DNA of 64,000 bases from Streptomyces sp. PTY087I2 (GTDB lineage: Bacteria; Actinomycetota; Actinomycetes; Streptomycetales; Streptomycetaceae): positions 101,763 to 165,762 of the forward strand of contig NZ_LZRD01000021.1 in the NCBI RefSeq assembly GCF_001687325.1, written 5' to 3'. How positions within the stretch are numbered: position 1 is the stretch's first letter; the number at the start of each line of letters is the position of its first letter. A program made the translations under genes and the position numbers. Below are positions 46,789 through 54,638 of this stretch, piece after piece. The notes under the pieces are model-generated. The model saw nothing but the letters and a program-made list of their open reading frames with translations. It was not told where the DNA came from and searched no databases.

Positions 46789-48174
46789 TCACAGGTCCCC
46801 CATCCGGCGGATCACCGGGGCGACGCGCTGGACGCCGTGCCGGTAGGCGCCGCGCGCCGCGTTGCGTACGGTTTCGCGGACCGCGCCCCGGACCCGGCCG
46901 GTCTCCTGCGGCGCGGCCGCGCCGGGCAGGGGTGTGCCGTCGGGCGCCAGGTGGTGGCGGCCGAGGATGCCGGGGAGGTAGCCGGGGGCGGTGGCGGGCG
47001 TGTAGTAGGGGGCGAGCGGCGGGAGTCGGCCGGCGTCGAGGAGGGCGGTGACCTTGGCGCGGGCGGTGTCGTAGGCGGTGCCGTACGAGCCGTCGGCGGC
47101 CACGCCCTGGCCCGCCACCCACTCCGCGTCCGGCCGGGGCCGGGTGCCGCCGTCGAGCCGGTCCCAGGAGGTGAGGAGCCCGGAGCCGACGAAGTGGTGG
47201 TTGCCGAGAGGTTCGCGGACCCCGAGGTCGGTGAGGATCGCGGTCGGGATGCGGCGGTGCAGGGACTCCAGCGCGGCGGTCGAGGAGACGGTGACCAGGA
47301 GGTCGGTGCGGTCCAGGACCTCGCCCATGTGCCCGTACACCAGGCGGAAGTTGGGCGGGAGGCCGCCGGGCAGCTTCTGCGCGAGCTTCTGGTAGGGCAG
47401 TTCCTCGATGTGGGTGGTGTGCTCGCCGGGCTTGGAGCGCAGCTTCAGCAGCACCTCGCGGCGCGGGTGCAGCCGGGCGTGCTCGACGAGCCGGCGGAGC
47501 AGGTACGTACGGTCGGCGCGGGAGGCCGGTACGGAGGGCTGGGCGGCGAACACCACGGTGTCGCGGCCCTCTTCGGGCTGGTACGGGGCTCCGCCCAGGA
47601 AGGGCAGGGCGGCCTCGGTGACGGCCGAGGCGTCGGCGCCCACTCCCTCGTACACCGCGCGGAAACGTTCCGCGTCGTGGGCCGAGTTGGCGAGGACGAC
47701 GTCCGCCCCGTGGCGCAGCAGGAGGCCGTCGGCGAGCTTCTCGTAGACGACGCCGACGTAGCCGGTGACGACGACGGGCCGGCGCGGGAGGTTCAGCGCG
47801 GCGATGCCGTGCAGCATGGCCTGGACGCCGCCGCCGACGAGGGCGAGGACGACGAGGTCGAAGCCCTCGTCGCGCACGGTGTGCAGGAACTCGACGGCGG
47901 TGACCTCGCGGACCCGCCCGGCGTCGATGCCGACCTCGCCGACCTCCGCGAGCTGGCGGGGCGTCGGGGTGGCCCGGCCGCGCAGCAGCAGCCCGCTGAC
48001 CTCGACGGGGCGCGCGTCCTGTCCGTCCCCGGCGGCCTCGGCGGTCAGGCGGCGCGCGGTGAGCGCGCCCCATTTCCACCGGGTGTCGGAGTCGGCGAGG
48101 ACGGCGACCCGGAGCGCCGGTCGGGCGGCGGGGGTCTCGGCCGGTTCGGCCTCATGGCTGGTACGTGGGGGCAC
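46789..48174 (-). CDS. Putative glycosyltransferase (DUF6716-like), first gene of the nonulosonate operon
   Basis: This 461-aa protein has a GT-B-like pattern: Leu-Arg-Val-Ala-Val-Leu-Ala-Asp-Ser-Asp-Thr-Arg at the N terminus, then Pro-Val-Val-Val-Thr-Gly-Tyr-Val-Gly. A late Leu-Leu-Val-Thr-Val-Ser-Ser-Thr-Ala-Ala-Leu-Glu-Ser motif is typical of nucleotide-sugar binding in polysaccharide transferases. GTG 48174 is chosen because TAACTT lies seven bases upstream; an in-frame TTG at 48213 is less likely. The stop overlaps a possible start of the NeuA fusion. Function as a wall-polymer transferase is inferred from context. Confidence 0.72.
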   Translation of the reverse strand: MPPRTSHEAEPAETPAARPALRVAVLADSDTRWKWGALTARRLTAEAAGDGQDARPVEVSGLLLRGRATPTPRQLAEVGEVGIDAGRVREVTAVEFLHTVRDEGFDLVVLALVGGGVQAMLHGIAALNLPRRPVVVTGYVGVVYEKLADGLLLRHGADVVLANSAHDAERFRAVYEGVGADASAVTEAALPFLGGAPYQPEEGRDTVVFAAQPSVPASRADRTYLLRRLVEHARLHPRREVLLKLRSKPGEHTTHIEELPYQKLAQKLPGGLPPNFRLVYGHMGEVLDRTDLLVTVSSTAALESLHRRIPTAILTDLGVREPLGNHHFVGSGLLTSWDRLDGGTRPRPDAEWVAGQGVAADGSYGTAYDTARAKVTALLDAGRLPPLAPYYTPATAPGYLPGILGRHHLAPDGTPLPGAAAPQETGRVRGAVRETVRNAARGAYRHGVQRVAPVIRRMGDL

Positions 48175-48276
48175 GTCGAAGAAGTTAGGAAGGCATTTCG
48201 ATGAGCGGCCCAACGCGATGGCAACAGATGGTTAACAGCGAGCCGACGATTGGGGGACCGCCGTGAATACGCCCTC

Positions 48277-48301
48277 AATCGCCTTCCCGGAAAAGGCGAT
48301 T
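48277..48301. other. Inverted repeat between the divergent glycopolymer operons
   Basis: AATCGCCTT (48277-48285) and AAGGCGATT (48293-48301) form a perfect 9-bp inverted repeat with a 7-base spacer. It lies midway between the minus-strand nonulosonate operon and the plus-strand GT2 gene and is relatively AT-rich for this genome. A regulator site or upstream hairpin are both possible. Confidence 0.45.
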
Positions 48302-48382
48302 CACCTGAGCGTCGGCCGTTGTTCACCTGTTGGGCGCATTGCGGAAAAGGAAAGGGCCGGGGCCGCACCTAACGTGATGTGC

Positions 48383-49366
48383 GTGGTTAAGCTCTCCGTC
48401 ATCGTGCCGTTCTTCAACGTGCAGACCTATGCGCCCGACACCCTAAGAAGTCTGCGGGCCAACGCCCGCGAGGACTTCGAGTTCCTTCTCGTCGACGACT
48501 GTTCGACCGACGGGACGCTCCCGCTGCTGCGCCGGGCCGCCGACGAGATCCCCGGGGCCGTCCTGCTGCAACATGAGGTGAACGGCGGTCTGGCGACCGC
48601 GCGCAATACCGGTCTGGATGCCGCCCGCGGCGAGTACATCGCCTTCCTGGACGGCGACGACTGGCTGGCGCCCGGGCACTACGAGCGGCTGGTGGCCGGG
48701 GCCGAGGCGCTGGGCTGCGACTTCGTGCGCACGGACCATGTCCAGGTGAACGGCAAGGCACGTACCGTACGCCGGGTTCCGCACGGGCCGCACGGGGTGG
48801 TGAGCGATCCGCGGGCCGCGATCCTGCCCGCCCACCGCACCACATCGGTGGACTACGCGTTCGCCTGGGCGGGCCTCTACCACCGGCGGCTGCTGGACCG
48901 GGGGCTGCTGCACTTCACCGACGGGCTGCGCACGGCGGAGGACCGGCCGTGGATCTGGCGGCTGCACCGGGAGGCGGAATCCTTCGCCGCCCTGGGGCTG
49001 CTCAGCCATTTCTACCGGCGCGGGGTGGCGACTTCCCTCACCCAGATCGGCGATGTGCGCCAGCTCGATTTCCTGCGCGCATTCGACCAGGTGATCGCGG
49101 AGACCGCCGCCGACCGTGAGGCGGAGGTGTTTCTCCCGAAGGCCGTACGCACGTACTGCGCGATCATCGCCCACCATCTGGGCGACCTGGACAAATTCGA
49201 ACCGGCCGTGGCCCGTGAACTGAAAGCGCGCGGCGCCGCGGCCCTGGGGCGCCTGCCGCAGCGGCTGCTGGACGAGGCGCTCGACGCCATGGGCGTGACA
49301 CGGGCGACCCGGGTGCGCAGGCTGCGCCGCCGCCCGGGCGCCACGAAGGGGGCCTCGGCCGCATGA
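48383..49366 (+). CDS. GT2-family glycosyltransferase (copy A of the mirror-image pair)
   Basis: This 327-aa GT-A enzyme has Lys-Leu-Ser-Val-Ile-Val-Pro-Phe-Phe-Asn-Val, Val-Asp-Asp-Cys-Ser-Thr-Asp-Gly-Thr, Ala-Arg-Asn-Thr-Gly-Leu-Asp and the metal-binding Leu-Asp-Gly-Asp-Asp-Trp. It is clearly homologous along its whole length to the gene at 57570-58553, sharing e.g. Thr-Ser-Leu-Thr-Gln-Ile and Lys-Ala-Val-Arg-Thr-Tyr-Cys-Ala; both products are 327 aa. GTG 48383 follows a TAACGT -10 box by seven bases. The stop overlaps the next start (ATGA). Confidence 0.88.
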   Translation: MVKLSVIVPFFNVQTYAPDTLRSLRANAREDFEFLLVDDCSTDGTLPLLRRAADEIPGAVLLQHEVNGGLATARNTGLDAARGEYIAFLDGDDWLAPGHYERLVAGAEALGCDFVRTDHVQVNGKARTVRRVPHGPHGVVSDPRAAILPAHRTTSVDYAFAWAGLYHRRLLDRGLLHFTDGLRTAEDRPWIWRLHREAESFAALGLLSHFYRRGVATSLTQIGDVRQLDFLRAFDQVIAETAADREAEVFLPKAVRTYCAIIAHHLGDLDKFEPAVARELKARGAAALGRLPQRLLDEALDAMGVTRATRVRRLRRRPGATKGASAA

Positions 49367-50688
49367 CCATCCGGATCTTCCACGCCTCCTCGCCCGGGGC
49401 GGTGGTGCTGCTCGCCGCGGCGATCGACGCGGGCTGCTTCACCGAGCCCGACCGCCGGATCCTGCTGCTGTCCCGGACCGGGCCCGCCCCGGAGACCGTC
49501 GCCGATGTCTCGGAGAGCGCCGGGTTCGGGCGGCTGCGTACCCGGTTCGACGAGGTGCTCTCGTGGAACGAGGCGATCGCCCCCTTCCACCCGGATGGCT
49601 GGAGTCCCCGGGCGGACGACGCCCCGCTGTGGGAGCGCCACTTCCGGCGGGCCTGGGGTCTCGGCGATACGGATCTTGAGCTCGTCGTGGACTCCCCGCA
49701 CGCCGGCCCGGCCCGGGCCCTCACCCAGGTGTTCGCGGGCGTCCCCGTCGATGTGTACGCCGAGGGGCCCGGCGCGTACGGCCCGACCGGGGAGAAGATC
49801 CCCGCGCTGACCGGGACCCGGGTGCGGCGGCTGCTCCACCCGGACCTGGTGGCCGGGGTGCGCCCGCTGCTGCTCGGCGAGTACGGGGTGGAGCCGCGCA
49901 CCGTGCCGCCCGAGGCGATCACCAAGGTCGTCGCCGAACTCGCGGACGGGGAGGCGGTGTTGCCGGGGGGCGAGGAGTCGGCGCTGCTGCTCGGGCAGGA
50001 TCTCGCGGGGGCCGGGCTGATCCCGGCGGCCGACGAGGCGGGGCTGCGGCGGGAGATGGTGCGCGGGGCGGCGGCGCTCGGTCACACCCGGCTGGTGTAC
50101 GCGCCGGATCCGTACGCCCCCTGGGAAAACCCGGCGGAGCTGCGCGCGGAGGCGGACCGGCTCGGCGTCGAACTGACCGTGCTGGACGGCCCGTTGCCGG
50201 TCCCGGCCGAGGTGCTGGTGCACCGGCTGCGGCCCGCGCTGGTGGTGGGCTGCACCTCGGCCGCGCTGTTCGGGGCGGCCCGGTTCCACGGCCTGCCGGT
50301 GGCGACCGCCGGCACGGGGCTGCTGCTGGAGCGCCTGGCCCCGTACGAGAACGCCGAGCGGACGGCGGCGACGCTCGCGGACGCGGTGCTGCCCGGGCTG
50401 GGCGACGCGGAGGCGGTCGCGGCCCGAAAGCCGCGCGGTGGGGCGGAGTTGGACGGTCTGCTGGCGGCCGTCGCCTTCGCGATGCGGCCGAAGGTGCGCC
50501 CCGATCTGCGCCCGGCCGCCGAGCGCTACCTCGCCGCGCACCTGGACAGCCACACCTGGCGCTACTTCAAGCGCCGCCGCCTGGCCTCGCTCGCACTGCC
50601 CGGCGTGGTCCCGGCCCGGCTGGCGTTCCTGCGCTCCAGCCCGGCGCTGCGCAGGGTGGTGCGGCGGGCGCGGGCGCTGAGGTCGTAA
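49363..50688 (+). CDS. Polysialyltransferase-family glycosyltransferase (copy A)
   Basis: This 441-aa protein resembles the bacterial alpha-2,8-polysialyltransferase family: N-terminal Ile-Phe-His-Ala-Ser-Ser, Trp-Asn-Glu-Ala-Ile-Ala-Pro-Phe-His-Pro, Val-Tyr-Ala-Glu-Gly-Pro-Gly-Ala-Tyr-Gly-Pro-Thr, and Val-Val-Gly-Cys-Thr-Ser-Ala-Ala-Leu-Phe. It ends with a basic Arg-Tyr-Phe-Lys-Arg-Arg-Arg tail. It is a full-length paralogue of the protein at 56073-57566. Coupled by 4-bp overlap to the GT2 gene, it likely polymerises or caps the nonulosonic acid chain. Confidence 0.82.
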   Translation: MTIRIFHASSPGAVVLLAAAIDAGCFTEPDRRILLLSRTGPAPETVADVSESAGFGRLRTRFDEVLSWNEAIAPFHPDGWSPRADDAPLWERHFRRAWGLGDTDLELVVDSPHAGPARALTQVFAGVPVDVYAEGPGAYGPTGEKIPALTGTRVRRLLHPDLVAGVRPLLLGEYGVEPRTVPPEAITKVVAELADGEAVLPGGEESALLLGQDLAGAGLIPAADEAGLRREMVRGAAALGHTRLVYAPDPYAPWENPAELRAEADRLGVELTVLDGPLPVPAEVLVHRLRPALVVGCTSAALFGAARFHGLPVATAGTGLLLERLAPYENAERTAATLADAVLPGLGDAEAVAARKPRGGAELDGLLAAVAFAMRPKVRPDLRPAAERYLAAHLDSHTWRYFKRRRLASLALPGVVPARLAFLRSSPALRRVVRRARALRS

Positions 50689-50778
50689 CCGGCCCGGGCG
50701 GGCTGAGATCGCAACCGGCTGCGGGCTTGAGGCCGTAACCACCACGCCTTGCGGCCCGGCCACCCCGCCGACGTACCC

Positions 50779-51876
50779 TCAGCCCAGCAGTCGTGCCAGC
50801 CCGATGCGGCGCCACAGCAGGACCGCCGCGAACGACAGCACGGTGATCGCCGCCGACACGACCAGGAAGAGCGCCACCGTGGCCGGCCACCCCACGTCGG
50901 CCCGGACCAGTCGGCCGGCCACCACGTCCTCGAACATGACGTGGACCAGGTAGACCCCGAACGTCGCGTCGACGAGGCGGCTCACCACGGGGCGGAACCG
51001 GTCCGGGAGCCGCACCCGGTGCAGCGAGAGCACGAAACCGCCGGTGAGCAGCGCGATCGCCAGGCTCGCGTTCGGTATGACGTAATGGATCCTGTGCTGG
51101 TACGCGATCACGGCGACCAGGCTCCCCGCGGCGAGCAGCAGCCAGGGCAGCCGGCGTCTGCCGAACGCCCCGGCGGGCGCCGCTATCAGCAGGGCGCCCA
51201 GCACCGCGTAGATCACCTGGTACGCGCCGAAGCTCCAGCCGAAACGCGGCACGTCCCAGTCGGTGACCCGGGAGAGATCGCCGGCCAGCGTCGGGGCGGC
51301 CGCGACGGCCAGAAGCACCGCCGCGACGCCCCAGGGGCGCTTGCCCGCCCGCATCATCGGGATCAGGGCCAGCGCCATGATCAGCGGAATGTAGGCGTAG
51401 AGGTACCAGATGTGGTAGGCGGGCCGGACGGAGGCGAACAGCGAGTCCAGGGCCAGGTCTCCGATCGGCCCGTCGTTGGTGCCCCGCCACCGCCCCCACA
51501 GCAGGTAGAGGGCCGTCCACACCGCGAGCGGCACCAGCAGCCGGACCATCCGCTGCCGCAGCCGGGCGCCGTCCTTGGGCGGCGCTCCGACCAGGGCGGC
51601 CCAGCCCGCTATGGCGAAGAACGTCGGTACGGCGAACCTGCCGAGGGAATCCGCGAAGAGACCGGTCCAGTAGGCGGGCGCGCCGCCGGAGGCCTTGCGT
51701 CCTGCGGCGTCCAGGAAGGTGGCGCCCGCGTGCGAGACGATCACGCCGACCGAGCAGAGCAGCCGGATCACGTCGATGTCGTAGCGGTGCTCGCGCACGG
51801 GAAGGGAGGCTTCCGGGACCGTCGGCACCGGGGCGGGGAGCGAGGCGGGAGCGGAGGGGGAGGGTGTGGTGGACAT
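50779..51876 (-). CDS. Acyltransferase-3 family membrane O-acyltransferase
   Basis: This 365-aa protein has about ten transmembrane helices and the acyltransferase-3 hallmarks Asp-Ile-Asp-Val-Ile-Arg-Leu near residue 33, Val-Ser-His-Ala-Gly in the first helix (the catalytic His) and Val-Pro-Thr-Phe-Phe-Ala-Ile-Ala-Gly. Such enzymes O-acetylate extracellular polysaccharides. It is the last gene of the five-gene minus-strand operon, six bases after the pyruvyltransferase gene, so it probably acylates the same polymer. Confidence 0.85.
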   Translation of the reverse strand: MSTTPSPSAPASLPAPVPTVPEASLPVREHRYDIDVIRLLCSVGVIVSHAGATFLDAAGRKASGGAPAYWTGLFADSLGRFAVPTFFAIAGWAALVGAPPKDGARLRQRMVRLLVPLAVWTALYLLWGRWRGTNDGPIGDLALDSLFASVRPAYHIWYLYAYIPLIMALALIPMMRAGKRPWGVAAVLLAVAAAPTLAGDLSRVTDWDVPRFGWSFGAYQVIYAVLGALLIAAPAGAFGRRRLPWLLLAAGSLVAVIAYQHRIHYVIPNASLAIALLTGGFVLSLHRVRLPDRFRPVVSRLVDATFGVYLVHVMFEDVVAGRLVRADVGWPATVALFLVVSAAITVLSFAAVLLWRRIGLARLLG

Positions 51877-51881
51877 GGTCC

Positions 51882-54638
51882 TCAGGGGGTGGGCGGGGAG
51901 GTGCGGAGGGAGGGGGCGGCGTGGTCCCCGTCGGCGGCGGACCGGGGCGCGGGGACCACGGGAGCGGTGCCAGGGCCGCCGGACGGGTCACCGAACGGGT
52001 CGGGGAGACCGGTGAGTTCACGCAGCAGGGCGAGGTTGTCGCGGGTGACGGACCACAGCGTCCGCTGCCGGTCGTGGACGTCGGCCACCGCCGCCGGATG
52101 GTCGGCCAGCACCGCGAGGGCCCGCTCCGCGAGCCGGGCGCCGAGGGCCCGTTCGTGAACGGAGACGCCCCAGTCGGGCCGGTCGATGTCGGCCAGGAAG
52201 TAGGCCAGTTTGGGGTGCGAGACCAGGCTGATGACGGGGGTGCCGCAGCCGAAGGGGATCATCCCGGCGTGCCCGCGCATCCCGATCACCAGCCGGGTAC
52301 GCCGGTAGAGGTCGCGGATGGCGTCGTTGGAGAGGAGATACAGCGGCTCCACGGGGAGGGTGAGGCCGTGTTCGCGGCGCAGATCGTCGACGAAGCGCTC
52401 GTCGGCGGGCATGTGCGCGGCGTACCGGACCTCCGCGACGGCGGAAATGCCCCTGATCCCGGCGGCCATCTCCGCCAGGAAGTGCCCGTAGTCGTGGCCG
52501 AAGCGGAGACCGGCCCGGTCGTAGGCGCAGTTGATGAGCACGGTGTCCTCGCGTACGGCGGGTTCGGCGAGGCGGGGGTCGAGGTGGCGGGCGACCGTGG
52601 TGGGGCAAGGCTGGTAGCGCACCTTCTCGCGGAGGGAGTCGGGCAGCAGCTCCCTGACCCGGGCGACGGAGCCGTGGTTGCGCAGCCCGAAGAACGCGGA
52701 CCGCTCGACCAGGGCTTGCAGCGAGGCCGCGAACCGCTCGCGCCGGTAGCGCTGGCCGTCGAAGACGTTGTAGCCGACGGCGAAGACCGCCAGGGGGGCG
52801 GTGATCCGGGCGAGCACGTCGTCGGGGATGTTCCACTGCCAGCCGCTGTTGCCGTTGGGCGCGGTGTCGGGGAGGAAGAGCCCGCCGCCGCCGACGATCA
52901 CTGCCCTGCGGGCGTTGAGGCGTTCGAGGCCGGCCTCGTCGACGAGCAGATGCGCGTGCTGCTGGTGCCAGCGGCCGGGGCCGGTGTCGGCGGTGAAGCA
53001 GCTGCGGACCGCCTCGGGCAGCACCTTGTCGCCCGCGTTCTCGTCACCGTCGGCGAACAGGGCGACATGGGCGAGCTGTTCACTGGGCGAGGTGTCCGGC
53101 GAGGTGGTTACCGCCGCGATCATCTGGGACGTACGGGCGTACCAGGCACGGCAGTTGGCGTCGGTCGGGTCGGAGTCCAGACCGGCGAGCGCGTAACCCC
53201 GGGCGTCCTCGGTACGCCCCAGCAGCCAGGCGAGGCGGGCGAGTTGGCCGTACGCGCGCGGGGCGAAGTCCGGGGACGCGGTGGCCAGGAGGAGGTGCGT
53301 CTCGGCTTCCTCGTACCGGGACAGCGCCATCAGGCAGACCCCGAGCGTCTCGTGGCAGCGCGGCAGGTCGGGGCGGCCCGCGACGGCCTCGCCCAGCAGG
53401 GCGACGGCCAGGTCGTGGTGTCCACGCCCCCGGTGGATCTCGGCGAGCTGCCGGACCAGGTCGATCGGCGGCCGGGCGCCGTCGGGGAACGGGAGCGCGA
53501 GGTGCAGCAGCAGGTCGGGGTGTTTGGCACCGGGGAGGGCGAGGTAGGCGGCGCGGAACGCCTCGTCGTCCAGGTCGTGGCGTGCCCGGGCCGCGTGGGC
53601 GGGACCGGCGGAAGTCGTGGGCGTACCGGCGAAGTTCAGGACGACGACGCCTTCGGGGACCGCCAGGTCGTCGCGGAGCCGCGCCGCCGGGAAGTCGTAC
53701 CGGGATTCCAGGGGTACGAGGAGGCTCTCCGGGATGTCCTGCGCGGTGGCGGGCGGTTCGGGGTGGTCGAGGTCCTGGCGCTGGATGACCAGGAGTCCGT
53801 CGTCGGCGATGCCGTTACGCGGGTCCGATCCGGGGCGCGGCACGGCGGCCACGCCCGTACGGAGTCGGAGCAGGGCGTCCATCCCGCCGAGGACGATCTG
53901 GGCGGGGGTGAGGGCGATGACGGTGTCGTAGCCGTCGAGGCGGAGGATGTCGTCGCGTCCGGCGGCCGTGCGCGGGATCAGCCGGGGGTGCAGCCGGTGG
54001 GCGGCGTCGAAGGCGGTGTCCGGCAGACCGGGGTGCAGGACGACGACGTCCTCGCAGAGCGCCGGGTTGCTCAGCGCGAGGCTGCGCAGGAGGTCCTGGA
54101 GCCCGGGCAGTCGGCCCGCGTCGGCGACGTACACGGCGAAGGCGATCCGCCGCTTTCCGGTGACGGCGCGGCGGTCGTCGGCGGAGGCGGGACCCGTCGT
54201 GGGGCCGATGGACGCGGGGCCCGGGAAAGCCGGGCCGGTGGACGCGGTCGCCAGGGACGCGGGGCCCGTCGCGGGGCCGGTGGACGCGGTCGCCGGGGAC
54301 GCGGAGCCCGTGGACGTGGGGCCGGTGGAAGCGGGGCCCGTCCTGGGGCCGGTGGGCGCGGGGCCCGGGAAAGCCGGGCCAGTGGACGCGGTCGCCGGGG
54401 ACGCGGGGCCGGTGGACGCGGTGTCCGGGGACGCAGGCCCCGTCGCGGGGCCGGTGGACGCGATGCCCAGGGACGCGGGACCCGTCACGGGGCCGGTGGA
54501 CGCGGGGCCCGGGGAAGCGGGGCCGGTGGACGCGGTGGCCGGGGAGACGGAGCCCGGGGACACAGCCGCCGGGGAGGCGGAGCCCGTCGTGGAGCCGGTC
54601 GCGGAAGCGGCCGCAGAGTTGGAGTCGTTCGTCGTCAT
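51882..54638 (-). CDS. Multidomain polysaccharide pyruvyltransferase with repeat-rich N terminus
   Basis: This 918-aa protein has three parts. Residues ~1-155 are almost only Ala, Pro, Ser, Thr and Gly in tandem repeats built on Ala-Ser-Thr-Gly-Pro-Ala. Residues ~160-530 look like a GT-A-like/TPR region (Ala-Phe-Ala-Val-Tyr-Val-Ala-Asp-Ala-Gly; Cys-His-Glu-Thr-Leu-Gly-Val-Cys-Leu). The C terminus is a polysaccharide-pyruvyltransferase domain (Asp-Glu-Asn-Ala-Gly-Asp, Gly-Gly-Gly-Gly-Leu-Phe, Val-Ile-Gly-Met-Arg-Gly-His-Ala-Gly-Met-Ile-Pro). It should add pyruvate ketals to a wall sugar. Start overlaps the preceding stop (ATGA). Confidence 0.82.
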   Translation of the reverse strand: MTTNDSNSAAASATGSTTGSASPAAVSPGSVSPATASTGPASPGPASTGPVTGPASLGIASTGPATGPASPDTASTGPASPATASTGPAFPGPAPTGPRTGPASTGPTSTGSASPATASTGPATGPASLATASTGPAFPGPASIGPTTGPASADDRRAVTGKRRIAFAVYVADAGRLPGLQDLLRSLALSNPALCEDVVVLHPGLPDTAFDAAHRLHPRLIPRTAAGRDDILRLDGYDTVIALTPAQIVLGGMDALLRLRTGVAAVPRPGSDPRNGIADDGLLVIQRQDLDHPEPPATAQDIPESLLVPLESRYDFPAARLRDDLAVPEGVVVLNFAGTPTTSAGPAHAARARHDLDDEAFRAAYLALPGAKHPDLLLHLALPFPDGARPPIDLVRQLAEIHRGRGHHDLAVALLGEAVAGRPDLPRCHETLGVCLMALSRYEEAETHLLLATASPDFAPRAYGQLARLAWLLGRTEDARGYALAGLDSDPTDANCRAWYARTSQMIAAVTTSPDTSPSEQLAHVALFADGDENAGDKVLPEAVRSCFTADTGPGRWHQQHAHLLVDEAGLERLNARRAVIVGGGGLFLPDTAPNGNSGWQWNIPDDVLARITAPLAVFAVGYNVFDGQRYRRERFAASLQALVERSAFFGLRNHGSVARVRELLPDSLREKVRYQPCPTTVARHLDPRLAEPAVREDTVLINCAYDRAGLRFGHDYGHFLAEMAAGIRGISAVAEVRYAAHMPADERFVDDLRREHGLTLPVEPLYLLSNDAIRDLYRRTRLVIGMRGHAGMIPFGCGTPVISLVSHPKLAYFLADIDRPDWGVSVHERALGARLAERALAVLADHPAAVADVHDRQRTLWSVTRDNLALLRELTGLPDPFGDPSGGPGTAPVVPAPRSAADGDHAAPSLRTSPPTP
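54188..54600. repeat. Minisatellite encoding the Ala/Pro/Ser/Thr/Gly-rich N terminus
   Basis: Dozens of short GC-rich units (recurring GGGGCCGGTGGACGCGG on the plus strand) are stacked in variable order with longer blocks repeated. They keep the reading frame of the pyruvyltransferase. Spontaneous length variation between strains is expected. Confidence 0.85.
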
